This document shows positions 22,500 through 34,229 of a DNA stretch of 64,000 bases, piece by piece. This DNA comes from Morella rubra (taxonomy: Eukaryota; Streptophyta; Magnoliopsida; Fagales; Myricaceae). The first letter of the stretch is position 1. Every line of letters starts with the position of its first letter. The DNA is taken from the NCBI GenBank assembly GCA_003952965.2, contig CM025853.1:11603187-11667186 (forward strand). The letters are read 5' to 3'. The position numbers and the translations under genes were made by a program. The notes under the pieces are model-generated. The model did no database searches, was not told the DNA's origin, and saw only the letters and a list, made by a program, of their open reading frames with translations.

Positions 22500-23650
22500 G
22501 TAATGAAAGATTTAAGTTGTTAACCATTTACTTTAAAGGTATTTCCATTTTGAGGATTGATTATCTCGATAGCTCCATGAGGAAAAACATTTTTCACCAC
22601 ATATGGACCATTCCATCTTGACCACAATTTTCCTGGAAAAAAAATGAAGCTTAGAATTATATAAAAGAACAAACTGATTAGGCTCAAAAGTCTTCCTATG
22701 AATATTCTTATCATGCCAAGCCTTCATGCATTCTTTGGACAACTTAGAGTTGTCATAGGCATCCCTCCTAAGCTAATCTAGCTGCAATTTTCTGAAAGCA
22801 CCAACTTGGTCAGTATTAAAATTGACTTGTTTGATTACCCAGTAGGCTTTTTGCTCAATCTCAATAGGCAAATGACAATATTTTTCATATACAAGCCTAT
22901 AAGGGGACATGCCAAGGGAAGTTTTAAAAGTAGTCCGATAAGCCAACAAAGCATCAACCAAACGTAGAGACCAATCTTTCCTATTTGGGTTGACAGGTTT
23001 TTCTAAAATCTTCTTAATCTCTCTATTAGCCAACTCCGCCTAACCATTGGTTTAAGGATGGTATGGGATAGAAACCTTTTGGTGGATCCCATATTTATTC
23101 ATCAAAGCAGTAAAATGCCTATTACAAAAGTGTGTCCCACCATCACTAATGATGACTCTGGGAATACCAAATCGGGCAAAAATATTGTCCTTCAATTTCA
23201 ATACAACCTTATGGTCATTTGTTCGACATGGTATTGCTTCAATCCATTTAGACACATAATCCACAGCAACCAAGATATACAAATAACCAAAAGAAAGAGG
23301 AAATGGCCCCATGAAATCAATACCCCAACAATCAAAGAGCTCAATCACAAGAATAGGTCATAAGGGCATCATATTCTTTTCTGTGATGCCTCCTAATTTT
23401 TGACAAGGAGTACAAGCCTTATAAAAATTAAAAGCATCTTTGAACATATGAGGCCAACAAAAACCACTCTGTAAAATCTTTGCCACAGTTTTTGAGTAGA
23501 AAAATGACCTCCACAAGCTTCAGTGTGACAGAAGGAAAGAATGGAAGGGATTTCCGTATTAGAAACACATTTTCAAAAAATTTGATCAGAACAATATTTA
23601 AACAAGTAAGGTCATCATAAAAGAATGATTTAACCTCAACTTTAAATTTT
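22500..23650 (-). pseudogene. Gypsy integrase (HHCC, DDE core, C-terminal domain), with stop codons
   Basis: In order: an HHCC-like zinc-binding region (CHTEACGGHF and ACTPCQKLGGITEKN, 23400-23540), then the core with DDE residues in [14 protein letters not shown] (first Asp), [16 protein letters not shown] (second Asp) and [14 protein letters not shown] (Glu), then [20 protein letters not shown] and a C-terminal part with [19 protein letters not shown]. Two in-frame stops lie between the second Asp and the Glu, in the HPQTNGQAE-type motif (23034-23055); both are single C-to-T changes from Gln codons. Later frames also shift. The catalytic residues survive but the gene is dead. Confidence 0.88.
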
Positions 23651-23668
23651 CGAATGTCTTGAGTTGCT

Positions 23669-24000
23669 CTAATGGAATGATGTTTGTTCTGTGACTAAGA
23701 AATTTATAATATCAGCATACCAAGGCAAAGTATCAATGAATAAAAGCTGCTCATTAGGGAATGAATCAGAAATAGGAAGTAAATGAGCATTGGGAGTCAT
23801 CTCCACAGTGAGTCGAGATAAGTGGTCAGCAACCACATTCTCAACTCTTTTCTTGTCCCTTATGGAAATATTAAATTCCACATAGAAAGTATTGTCAAGT
23901 CCTAAGAAAACATGCTTGAGTCCAGTTGGTTGAGCTTTGAGTTCTAGATCTGGAATTTGATCTGAAGATGGCTTTATGGCTACTATCAAAGGTGGCAACT
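23669..24000 (-). pseudogene. junction of pre-RT and post-RNase H pol sequence (reverse transcriptase deleted)
   Basis: One open frame reads DLELKAQPTGLKHVFLGLDN, which in Athila/Tat pol precedes the reverse transcriptase. Within a few codons it reads IRDKKRVENVVADHLSRL, which in intact elements lies at the end of RNase H, just before the linker to integrase (LPISDSFPNEQL, PWYADIINFL). The fusion point is near 23878-23885. The catalytic YxDD and RNase H core are missing, yet the reading frame stays open across the join. Confidence 0.8.
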
Positions 24001-24239
24001 CTTCAAACTTTGGTTGCTAGAGCAAACCATGATTGGTTGTTGCAAAAGAACATTAGAAGTGTCATAAATTATATTTAAATAACTAAGAACACTTCTAATG
24101 ATGATTCTAAATCAGTGGACGGAAAATTAGTGAAAATCCTAATCGAGGATATTTTCCAGCAAGTTAACTTCCTGAACATTTTCCAAATCCCAAGGCTACT
24201 TGCAAGTATTAAAGATATTCAACTCCAATGTCATGTTTC

Positions 24240-24620
24240 CAAAACTCCATTTCAAGATTCAACTTCTACAATTAATCAATGCATTAGATGTAGCAAGAAA
24301 TAGTCTACCAAGAATGACGGGAGCTTGAAAAGTAGATGGAGTCGATAATTGCATGTCAAGCACCACAAAATCCACATGATAGTAAAACTTATCAATTTGC
24401 ACCAAAATATCCTTAACTACACCCCTAGGCATTTTTATAGATCTATCAACAAGTTACAAAATGATAGGGGTAGATTTCAACTCACCTAAGCCAAGTTGCT
24501 CATACACATTATAAGGAAACAAATTTACACTTGAACTAAGATCTAAAAAAGCATGACCTATTTTTGAATTTCTTATCGCACAAGCAATTGTAGGTGATCC
24601 AGGATCCTTGTACTTTCTTT
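24240..24620 (-). pseudogene. Gypsy aspartic protease remnant
   Basis: The minus strand reads YKDPGSPTIACAIRNSKIGH, then FLDLSSSVNLFPYNVYEQLG, then RSIKMPRGVVKDILVQ and VILGRLFLATSNALIN, the standard Athila/Tat protease. The active site, usually LDLGASVN, has Ser-Ser in place of Gly-Ala. An in-frame TAA near 24457 (before LVDRSIK) interrupts it. Confidence 0.8.
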
Positions 24621-25010
24621 TGCACATTTAATTTTCTCTTTACAGTACATAAGTCCTTGAGAAATTTCGCATAAGCAGGAACTTATTAAATAGCATCTAA
24701 CAAAGGAATCTTAATCCTAACTTGCTTAAAAATCTCAAGAATTTCATCATGATGTTTTTCTATATGCAAATGAACTAATCGCTGAGGGAATGGAGCAAGT
24801 ATAGGATAATCAACTTTTTCATTCTCAACACACATGTTCTCCATCTTTTTTAGAAGGGTTAGAATCCTTACCAGAGTTGTATGGCTCTTGTGCTAGAATA
24901 TCAACCACCTTACCACTTCTTAAAGTAGTCACTACTTTGACTGACTTTAAGTTAGGATCCTCATTTACCTCTTGCACTTGATGAGATTGCCCTTGTGGAT
25001 TTAATTGTGA

Positions 25011-26152
25011 CTATACAGGGAATTTACCTTTATCTTGAATATTTAAAGATGTGGTCAGCTTTGTAAGGGAACCGCTTATGTCATTAATTGCTTGCGAATT
25101 CTGATTGTTAAGTATTGACTGATTGTGCATGAATTGTTGAAGTGTTACACTTGACTGTTGAACTATATCTTCAAGACCTTTTCTAGGTGCTTGATCTGTT
25201 TGTGCATTAAACTGGGCTAAACTATAACTAGGATGAGGAGCATAAGAGAGACTGGGATGAACTCCATATGGTGTGAAATTCATTGGTCCTACTGGAGGTG
25301 CAGTAGGAATATTATTCTGTTCCCCTTCCGACCAAAATTTGGGTGGTTTCTCCATCCGGCATTGTAAGTGTTTGAGTATGGCCCTAAAAAAGGCTTAGAA
25401 ATCATGTTAACATTATGAGACTGATCTAATAAAACTTCATTAAATGTAGGAATTGTAGGACACTCATTTGTGGGGTGCCCTTGATCTTCACAAATGTTAT
25501 ATTTTTTTGTTCCTCTTGGAACAACTTGCACCTCATTCACTTTATTTAATTCAATAGCCTCTAATTTCTTTGAAATTGAAGCTAACCTAGCATGCAAATC
25601 ATCCTCATCTCTTAAAGCATATTTCTCACCTCCACCAACATGTCTTGAAGTCTCATGTCTATCAACATTATCAACAGTGTCCCAAGATTGCGCATTTTCA
25701 GACAAATAATTAAAGTACTCAAATGCTTCTTCTGGTTCTTTATTAAAGAACTCACCATTACGAATGGTTTCGACAAATTGATGCATTTTTTGTTGTAAAC
25801 TGTCATAGAAAAAACTAATCACTCGCCAATTTTCATAACCATGGTGAGGGCAAGCATTTAACAAGTCTTTAAATCTCTCCCAGGATTGGTAAAAAGTCTC
25901 AGCATCTTTCTGAGCAAAATTCATTATATGTCTCTTCAATGCATTGGTTCTATGCATGGGAAAAAATTTCTTCAAAAATTCAGTTTGCATTTCCTGTCAC
26001 GTTCCTATGGTTCTAGGTCTCAAGGCATTCAACCAAGATTTAGCCTTATCTTTCAAAGAAAAGGGAAACAATTTCAGCCTAATAACTTCTTCAGTACAAG
26101 TATGATCAACAAATGTAGAACATACCTCTTCGAAATTCCTTGACATACAAAT
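25011..26152 (-). pseudogene. Gypsy gag, C-terminal and middle part
   Basis: The gag core is recognisable: EEVIRLKLFPFSLKDKAKSW, LNALRPR, MQTEFLKKFFPMHRTNALKR, ETFYQSWERFKDLLNACPHH. It continues into a zinc knuckle YNICEDQGHPTNECP, in which the first Cys of the CCHC pattern is Tyr. A TGA replaces the conserved Trp just upstream of MQTEFLKKFF (about 25993), one extra base shifts the frame near 26132, and another shift near 25300-25360 separates the C-terminal proline-rich part. Gag forms the retroelement particle; this copy is not functional. Confidence 0.85.
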
Positions 26153-28004
26153 AAGGGCTGTGTTTGAGAGCTGGTTTCAAGGTTACTTTTTGTTTTCGAT
26201 TTCAAAACATGTTTGAAATTGATTTTTAATGGAAATCGTAAAAATAGGTGTATAGGGTTGAAACTAGTTTGGAAGTGTTTTGCATTATTGGAGTTTGTGA
26301 AAAAACTAGTATGAAAACTGTTTTGAAGTAAATAATTATTATTGTATTTTGTAAACAGTTGCTAAATCTATATCAAATTATCATTAAACGATCTATCCTT
26401 TAGGTTAGCTAAAACGGTTAGTTTAATTTCAATTACGTAGAGCTCATGGTAATTTACAACACTTATTCATTAATTACATGATCTACACCGATCGTTTTGC
26501 ATGTGTCCATATTTATCATTTTTTAGTAATGCGTCTATGCTTTGGACAAAACGACTGTAGAGAAAATAAAATGGAGTACTTAAGAGGCTCGTTGTTGATC
26601 GAACTCACATGTTGAATATTGTCAATAGATTTAGGACACTCGTTGTAGATCAAACTCACGTCTTCAACGGATTTAGGAGGCGATTTCATAGAGTATTGTA
26701 CTTGTGATTATGCTGTCCTAATATTTGTCAAGCACCACAGTGCGCATTAGTGTCTGCATCAGCGTTCTTATAGTGATTATCAGGCGCAAATTTTTTTTTG
26801 AATTTTTGATATTTCGCAAAAATTTTGGCACCTTATTTCACCCACCAAAATTACAATCCGTTTTGGACAAATCTTCTCACAATTTTAAACCAAATGTAGT
26901 ACCTTGAGTTGCAAGCATAGTCATAACATATTATAGATCAACAAAAAAATCACTGTCAACCTATCGCGGTGGGTGGCAGTACCTTTGTTCCCTTGTTTTG
27001 TAGATGTAGCTTTTAATTATCCCTGTTTTCATATAAATTGTATTATTATTCCTAATACCTGGTCGAATGATTAGTTATTAATGAAGATAATTAAATGAGG
27101 GTCAAAACCTATTCGAATGATTAATTATTAATAAAGATAATACGGATTAGTGAACAATAAGGAAAAATTTCATAATATAGATAGAGTATATAATTCACAC
27201 AAGTATATGTATAGTAAGTTTGGGCTGCTTTAATTATAGCCTTTACAATATTGTCTATGACTTTTACATGCAAAGCAATGCTTATTCTTACGTGACCAAT
27301 TCTTGTTACAGGTTTTGCCATATATTATCATCCACTAAATATAAGTCAGACACATAATGAATAATATCCATTTAATGTCAAAACGGATCTTTTTTTTTTT
27401 TTTATATCCGTTCCCTTCGAGAGTTTTCTTGGTGTCTTGGTTGGACAAAATTACTTATTCGTCCTCGTTTGCGGATAACAAATTTTACTAACTGAAGCCC
27501 TTATTTTCATATTTATCATTCCTTAACTTAATTTCTAATTTTTTTATAAGAAGAAAATCTTGAAATTTCATAACTTCCGAATTGAAACAAATATTGAAGT
27601 TGAAAAAAAATATAAATTATATATAAATTCCAGGGCCCTGTTGCACACGTGAGCTTGTTGGAATTTCCACCATGCGGCCCGCATGCAAGCCCCGCGGGTG
27701 TGGGCCATTGGAAATTCCAGCCCCGTCTAATTTGGCATAGAAATTAGACTCCTATATGTATAATGAGTATGTTAGACCAAGTCAAGATGGGGCACCTGTC
27801 TTTTGGACTAATGCACTTTTAAAGGTTCGATTAATCCCTTCACATCATACTTTGTTTTATTATATATATGCATTAATGGTCCAGCCAGCTTATGGGTACT
27901 GTACTTTAGGTTCAGCCCCATGTTGCCGACTGCTAGCTAGCTATTTCTTCCCGATTCCTTAAGATCTATAAACTTCTCAAAGCTACTTATGCTGACTTAA
28001 ACTC

Positions 28005-28104
28005 TGACAGGACCTTGTATACACAATAAAATCGTTCCTCAATCCACAATCTCTCCCTTGTATGACAGGACCTTGTATGCACAATAAAATCATTCCTCAA
28101 TCCA
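28005..28104. repeat. 58-bp tandem duplication
   Basis: TGACAGGACCTTGTAT(A/G)CACAA starts at 28005 and 28063. The second copy is complete for about 42 bp. It lies inside the 2.6-kb transposon. Confidence 0.75.
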
Positions 28105-28394
28105 ACTCAGGCATGTAAATCAAATGCAAGGGAACCAAGAAGAGCCAACCAACAGGAACAATAAAAACAAAAAATAAAAAATGTTTGTGCGAAGCATAGC
28201 CGCGGCACGTCTGTTTTAAAGCAGAGCCCACCGATATAAACCATAACGCATCCCCTATTACCATTTCATCCCCTTTCTTTCGAATCTAAGCATTTGACAG
28301 GAAGTAAAGAGCACAATGGCTTACCTGCAAATCAATGCAGAATCTTAGAAGAAGACCACGAGCTGGATCAAAGTCCTAGAAGAAATAGCTAGCT

Positions 28395-28575
28395 CTGGTG
28401 GATGAGAGAGAAAGACGGAGGGATTTGGTGGAGAAGGGCGATGGACGAGAGAGAGGAACGGAGGGCGAAATAGTGAAGAAGGGCGATGGATGAGAGAGAG
28501 GGACAGAGGGCAAAATCGTGGAAAAGGGTGATGGATGAGAGAAAGAGACTGGATTTGGCGGAGAAGGGTGAATTG
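28395..28575. repeat. 45-bp minisatellite, about four units
   Basis: Purine-rich units each start near GATGGA(T/C)GAGAGAGAG and end in GAGAAGGG(C/T). Starts fall at about 28395, 28440, 28485 and 28530. The 15-codon period keeps a minus-strand frame open, but I see no protein there. Confidence 0.75.
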
Positions 28576-28779
28576 TTTGAAGAGGCCTAGGCTACTTAGA
28601 AAAAAAAAAAAAAAAAAAAAAGGCCTGGGCTGACACGTGATTTTCAGACTGAGCATCGAAAATAATTTTCATAGGGCCGGACAAAATTATCTCGACTTTG
28701 AATTGTTTGGTCTTCGAAAGGAGTATCCAAGGATTGAAAACATGAAAATGAGATATAAAAGGAGTTCTCAAACATAGCC

Positions 28780-28960
28780 AAGGATTTTTAGATTCCATTC
28801 TATGAAAATGAGGTATCAAGAGTATCATCCCAGGTTCGAAATTGAAATTATTTGCATTCAAAGGTTGAATTATGCATGAAGGTGTACTGGTTCTAACAAG
28901 ATGCAAATAATTCCTAAGTGTCATGTTTTGAACAAGTTCTCTATCGAAATTTTCAACCAT
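28780..28960 (-). pseudogene. Gypsy gag, N-terminal part
   Basis: The minus strand reads MTLRNYLHLVRTSTPSCIIQ and NANNFNFEPGMILLIPHF, the usual Athila/Tat gag start. It stops at 28780 where the 2.6-kb transposon interrupts it; gag resumes at 26152. Confidence 0.8.
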
Positions 28961-29198
28961 GGTCTTTGGTTTTCAGGTAGTATATCGAGAGGTATGGACC
29001 CAAATTCTGAGGAACTAAATGATTCAAATCTTATCAAACAATTTGATTTATCCAGAACCCAAACAAACATTTGGAACTATCAATAAACTAAAAACTATTA
29101 ACAAAAATAACAAGATTAGAAGTCACCAAAAACAGTGAGTAAATTCACAGTGCACGAATTCCTCCAATCATGTGAAATCATGAGCTAGGCACCTCTCA

Positions 29199-29216
29199 TC
29201 CCCAACAACAACGCCA
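29199..29216 (-). promoter_or_regulatory. primer-binding site of the Athila/Tat element (tRNA-Asp type, decayed)
   Basis: The minus strand reads TGGCGTTGTTGTTGGGGA a few bases inside the 5' LTR (after ATCAAGTTT). The usual site is TGGCGCCGTTGCCGGGGA, complementary to the 3' end of tRNA-Asp. All differences are C-to-T. Confidence 0.8.
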
Positions 29217-29222
29217 AAAACT

Positions 29223-31090
29223 TGATCGCTTCTAAAAAGGTTAATTCCAAGTGCAAAATTTGTCAAATTATAATCAAGGGAGTCCCAAGGTCATTTCCAC
29301 AGGGATGAGATTTTTTGTGCCTTTTGAAATTTGTGGTTTAAACTTAAAGAAATTGGCAGCAAGTGATTTGATTTTTTTTGTTTTTTTGTTTTTGTAATGG
29401 AAAATAACTTATAGAAATTAAAATTGAACTACAAAGGATGCCTAAACTAGAGTCAAAGAAAAATGCAAAAGTCATGAAAAGCTAATTAACAAGCTTAAAA
29501 GTTAAAATGAAAAAACAACTACTACAGAAAACTTGAAGAGGCAATTATCAAACACCTGAGATGCGGTTTCCTTAGCATTGATTCTCTATTAACTCGATTT
29601 TCCCAATTGATTAACTCAGTTGCCTAGATACTCAAATCTACAACAACCGGATAATAAATCCATTCAAGCCCAATCAAAGTAATTAAGATAAATTCATGGC
29701 AAAAGGAGATAATAATAAACTTGAAATAGCTAATTGAAGCCTTGTATACATTCGGATTATATGTGCCACTTGAGATGTAGTTTCCTTAGCATTGATTCTC
29801 AATTAACTCGATTTCTCCTATTGATTTACTCAATTGCCTAGACACGCAAATCTACAACAACCGGATTATAAACTCATTCAAGCCCAATCAAAGTAATTAA
29901 GATAAATTCATGGCAAAAGGAGATAATAATAAACTTGAAATAGCTAATTGAAGCTTGTATACATTCAGATTATATTGTGCATTCAATTACAAACGTCAAC
30001 ATAAAATCCAAAACAAGAGAATCAATCTTTGCCAAAATCATATATCCTCAAAAACCAATGAAATTGCAATTAAAATAGTAACAACCTCCATTGATTTGAT
30101 TACAAATCAATGCCAAGTACTACCCACAGCTCAGATAAAAGGGATTTAGCTACCCATTCTCATAAAAAACAATCATAACATATATAGGAAAGAAATATAA
30201 TGACCCAAATAGAAGAATATCTTGAAACAAAAAAGAACAAAAAATTAAGTAACAGAGAACAAAGCAATTAAAATGAAAACGAGAGAAGCAATATTACTTG
30301 ACTACAATGTCCAAATCAATGTAAACTCAAAGAAAAAAAAAATTGATTAAACATAAATCTAAAGTAACTACAGATTCCAACGAAAAAGCAAAAGAAAATG
30401 AAGAAAGAGCAAAACGTAACCAATCGCCCAGGAGAAAGGAGAAAATAAAATAAAAAATGCCAAAGGAGAACAAATGTCTCCATAAAAAAGTCAAAAAGTG
30501 CCTAGAAGAATGAATCCCAAGAGAAGTAAAAATTGCGTAGAAAGAATGCCTCCCTCCTTTGCAAAACCAAGCTGCGCCCATTTTCTTTGAGATTCCTTTC
30601 GACCTTTCCATCCTTATCCTCTCACGAGGAACTCTTCCATAACCGTTTTTCATCCTCATTCTCTTCTCTCTTTCATGGCCTTCCTCTCTCTTCTGTCGGC
30701 TTTAAGACTTACGAATTATGATTCTTCTTCTTCTTCTTCTTCTTTTCCTCCTTTGCCTTCTAATCTCCTGCTCTTTTAATTTAAGATGTATGCTCAAATT
30801 TTAGGACAAAAATGTCCTCCTGCAATATCAAGTCAGTGTGAGTGAATGGGCCACAAAAGTCTTGACAATTTTAAATTTCTAAAACTCTAGCCTAGTGGAT
30901 GTATTGAGTTTCTCATTTGACCCAAGATAAATAATGGGTTACTCTACTCTTTTTAAATTCAAAATGCAACTTACATTAATCACAAGCCCTTTTCATAATT
31001 TTCTTTTAAACTTTAGCACTTACACAAAATAATCTGTCACATCTAGGCAATCTAGCATCTCATTTAACTCATTTTTTTATTCCTTAATCA
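29223..31090 (-). repeat. 5' LTR of the Athila/Tat element
   Basis: Starts TGATCGCTTCT and ends TTAATCA on the plus strand, and aligns with 19012-20815 throughout. An internal direct duplication of about 215 bp (TTTCCTTAGCATTGATTCTC at about 29568 and again near 29785, through AAACTTGAAATAGC) is private to this copy. A (TTC)n run is at 30722-30745. Confidence 0.9.
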
Positions 31091-31555
31091 CTTTGTATTT
31101 TTTTTATTATCGATTTTTATTTCAAGGATTTATTGTGAGACAGAACCAGTGGCGACCACTTCTTTTCGATGACCTCTGGCTGAAACACACTACTTGACCG
31201 ACTTCAGCAGTCAGGAATCTGCAACTTTGATTATGGCTAGAAGACGCATGATGGTGCACAAGCAACCACACACGAGTGCAGGTCCCACGGGCAGACCCTT
31301 TTTCCCCTCTTTTTTGGTGGCCTCTCACGGTCACACTCTGTAAGGCTCGTTTTCGGTCGCCCTTTGCCTGGCCACACTCCATCAGAGATTTACTCGGATT
31401 GTGTTTTTGTATTTTTTTTTTTTTGTTTTCAATTTTTATTTCAAGGATTTATTATGGGACAGAACTTGCGGCGACCACTTCTTTTCGATGACCTTTGGAG
31501 GAAACGCACTACCTGACCGACTTCAACAGTCCCAAATCTGCAACTTTGATGCTGT
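31091..31555. repeat. tandem repeat array, 313-316 bp unit (right part)
   Basis: Continues the array split by the Gypsy element. TTTCAAGGATTTAT recurs at 31124 and 31440 (316-bp step), matching 18724 in the left part. About three units existed before insertion, counting both sides. Confidence 0.8.
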
Positions 31556-34229
31556 CCAGCCGCCCTCTGTGGTCCTTCGCCTACTCCTCTGCCACGTTTT
31601 GTAGTAAACCACCTTCGTTGGGCCCTCTTTTGCTTGTGTTATTGTAAATGCACCTTTAAGGAAGTTGAAGAAAGGTGTTTGACCACTCCCTCCTCTGGTA
31701 ACTAAAATTGCCATGTGTGGTAGGTTTAAAATTCCACCCGAGTTTTTGGACTCATTTAAGAACTAAGGGGCTTTTGGCTCGTTTGTATGAGGCCTTTATG
31801 ACCATTAGAAAAGCAAGCCTTTAAGGCCAATTGGTGCACAACCTTTTGGGCCCTAGATGACGTTGTAATGGGTTTTATGCCCTTGAGATTTGTAATCCAC
31901 CCTAAAGGTTTTTTTTGTATTCAGTACTATTGTAACTCTCTTGTAAAATTAAATTAACGGCTACGTAGAAAAAAGAAAAATTTAATTTCTATATATAGAT
32001 TGGCCGAAAAAATACTAACCGGTGAAGGACTGAGAGACAAGAGGAGCTCCTTTCACTAAGCTAGAGAAATGCGTGGATGGGAAAATCAGGCGCTAGAAGA
32101 AGAAGACTCAAGAGAGACCAAAAATTGATCCTCCTTTGAGAGCTTGATGGCATACACAAAAAAGAAAAAGAGATATTAGTAGCAGTATTATTAAGATCTT
32201 TGCAGAGAGTGATTGCAAAGATCTACTATAACACCAACATAGGTTTGAGACCACGGCAGAAAGGAACCTGGAGACAAAGCGGGACTTGTTAGAGAGAGAG
32301 GCCACATAGAACTCTATTGATAGTAGTTGAAAAGCACGTACTAGCTCTAGACATAAGAGAGAAAGAAGTAGATCTAAAAGATTTACATGTATCACGATCT
32401 TCGCTTTTTCAAACAAAAGTTTTACAAAAACCATAAATAAGCACGGAAGAAAGAATAGGGAGAGGAAGAAAGAGGGGAGGGAAAGAAGGAGGAGCTAGAG
32501 GCACTCCAGCCTCCATCCCAAGATAGATCTGAAATGGTAAGGATCAATTAGAAAGAGGGGAGTTTTTTTTTTTTTTTTTTGGCAGATTGAGAGTTTTTGT
32601 ATAGTTTGAATTGACTTTCGTTTTATAGTTAGTTTTGCTTGATTGTAGGAATGTAGAAATCATTTTATTTATGTTTCCTTTCCATGTTTATAAGCCTTGG
32701 CCGACCACTTTACAAGGGCGTAGACATTTCAGTTGTAGAAAATCCTTAAAGAATGTTGTAACCTCAATGAGTATAGAAGCTTGTGCTTCAACTTGTAGTT
32801 TTGAGTGAGAATTTGAGTTGTTTTCAAATCACTCTCATTTTATCAAGTGTTATTGTGACAACCTGAGCTGTCACACTCCAGAACCTCCAGAACTGAAGGG
32901 GTCAAGTAGTGGACATTTCTTTCATAAATAAATAAATATAAAAGGATAAAGGGTCAAACAACCTAATTCTCGACACACTCCTCAAAGTTCTCTGAAAGTA
33001 AGACAATATTAACGGAATGAGTCACAACTCAGTAAGCAGAGAATAAAAATAAATAAAGAAAAAATATATTTTTTTCATGGTCAAAATTTTTTAAATAAAC
33101 ATAAATTCTTAACAAATAAGAATAACTTTATCAATATTACTGAAAATTCCTTTTGGCATTAACAAGAGGTCACATTTACCACTGTGGCAGGCTTGTGCCA
33201 CAATTTAATCTGGGTCAACCGAGCTAAGCCAACAAAAAGTGGAGTTTATTAGGACTTGGTGAAGAGCACCAAGCGTGCCTTAAGAGAAATTCGCACAAAA
33301 TAACCAATTCGTTCTGATATATGAGAGTGCTCAAAAACTGTATGTTACTACCAACACCGCAAACCAAGCAGCAACTGTAACAGTAACAATGCCTTGGGAT
33401 TTTAAAATAATATAATAGTTAACAATAGGAATAGAACAAATCTAGCTGACGACAGTATCGTAGAGAAATATTAACAATTGGATATATTCTGAGAATTTAA
33501 AATAGTAAATATAGATCAATAGATAACGGAATATTTATAATGCCAAAATGAGTTTAAAATTTTATATTTGCATAGAAAATAAACGTTAATATTTGATTAA
33601 CTAATTTTATAAATAATAACAACTTTATTTTCACACAGTATAGACAATTACGAAATAATAATATTCTGCAAGATTAAAAATTCTATTTTGACCGTTGGTC
33701 ATTTTCTTAAAGATTATTAGTAAAGTTACTTTGCATACTTGAATCACTTTGAAATTGAATTTCCACTATACTTTTACAAACCTAATTTTAAAACAATATT
33801 TGAAAGAAATCCTTAGCCAAGAATTCAACACAATATATGAAACTATTTGACATAGTTCAAAGCTTGAATTTTTGAATTGAACGATTCAAAGATAATTTTT
33901 TGAACTCTTTAAAAATCAAACTTGTGAAAAAGAAAAAAAAATCCTACCACAACAGCAAGGAGAAAGAGAAAGCGCGCACACATCGAGAAAGGCTAGCCCC
34001 CTTGATAGCAAGCTTTGAGGAGTCACGCAACTGTGTGGAGGACATTCTTGAGATCACTTAAGTTGTCCAAGCAAGTAAAGAAAAACATCCCTTTAGTTCA
34101 AGAAAAAGGTGGTGAAAGTCATCCATAATGTAAGTCCAAGGATTAAGGCAACCAAGATGGAGAATGAATTGGGTTTCCAAACTTTTTCGCTTTTAACCCC
34201 AAAATCGTGTTTGCAAAGTAAAGATTAAT
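31556..34229. other. unassigned intergenic DNA with one promoter-like stretch
   Basis: No gene is recognisable. At about 31988-31997 CTATATATAGA resembles a plus-strand TATA box followed by a purine-rich leader-like stretch (32030-32560). At 32857 GTGACAACCTGAGCTGTCAC forms a short palindrome of a kind seen at LTR starts, but no partner LTR is found. The rest, to 34229, is AT-rich and featureless. Confidence 0.35.

Larger units (their letters stand above)
26156..28779. mobile_element. 2.6-kb non-autonomous DNA transposon splitting gag, 3-bp target duplication
   Basis: Ends are GGCTGTGTTTGAGAGCTGG at 26156 and the complement GGCTATGTTTGAGAACTCC at 28779. AAG flanks at 26153-26155 and 28780-28782. 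Removing the element and one AAG rejoins gag in the conserved asparagine-proline-tyrosine-leucine stretch, which confirms the boundaries. A 3-bp duplication fits PIF/Harbinger or CACTA; the ends lack CACTA. I find no transposase. The interior holds a 58-bp duplication, a 45-bp minisatellite and an A21 run (28600-28620). Confidence 0.82.
19012..31090 (-). mobile_element. Athila/Tat-lineage Gypsy LTR retrotransposon, non-autonomous and decayed
   Basis: Order along the minus strand: 5' LTR (29223-31090), tRNA-Asp-type primer site, gag, protease, pol remnant lacking reverse transcriptase, integrase, roughly 1.7 kb of noncoding sequence, polypurine tract and 3' LTR (19012-20815). LTRs of 1.8 kb, the primer-site type and the gag/protease/integrase sequences place it in the Athila/Tat group. 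A 2.6-kb DNA transposon splits gag, a 513-bp MITE lies in the 3' noncoding part, and a 156-bp MITE lies in the 3' LTR. LTRs differ by many substitutions plus these indels, so insertion is not recent. The target duplication is not recognisable in the T-rich flank. Confidence 0.9.
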
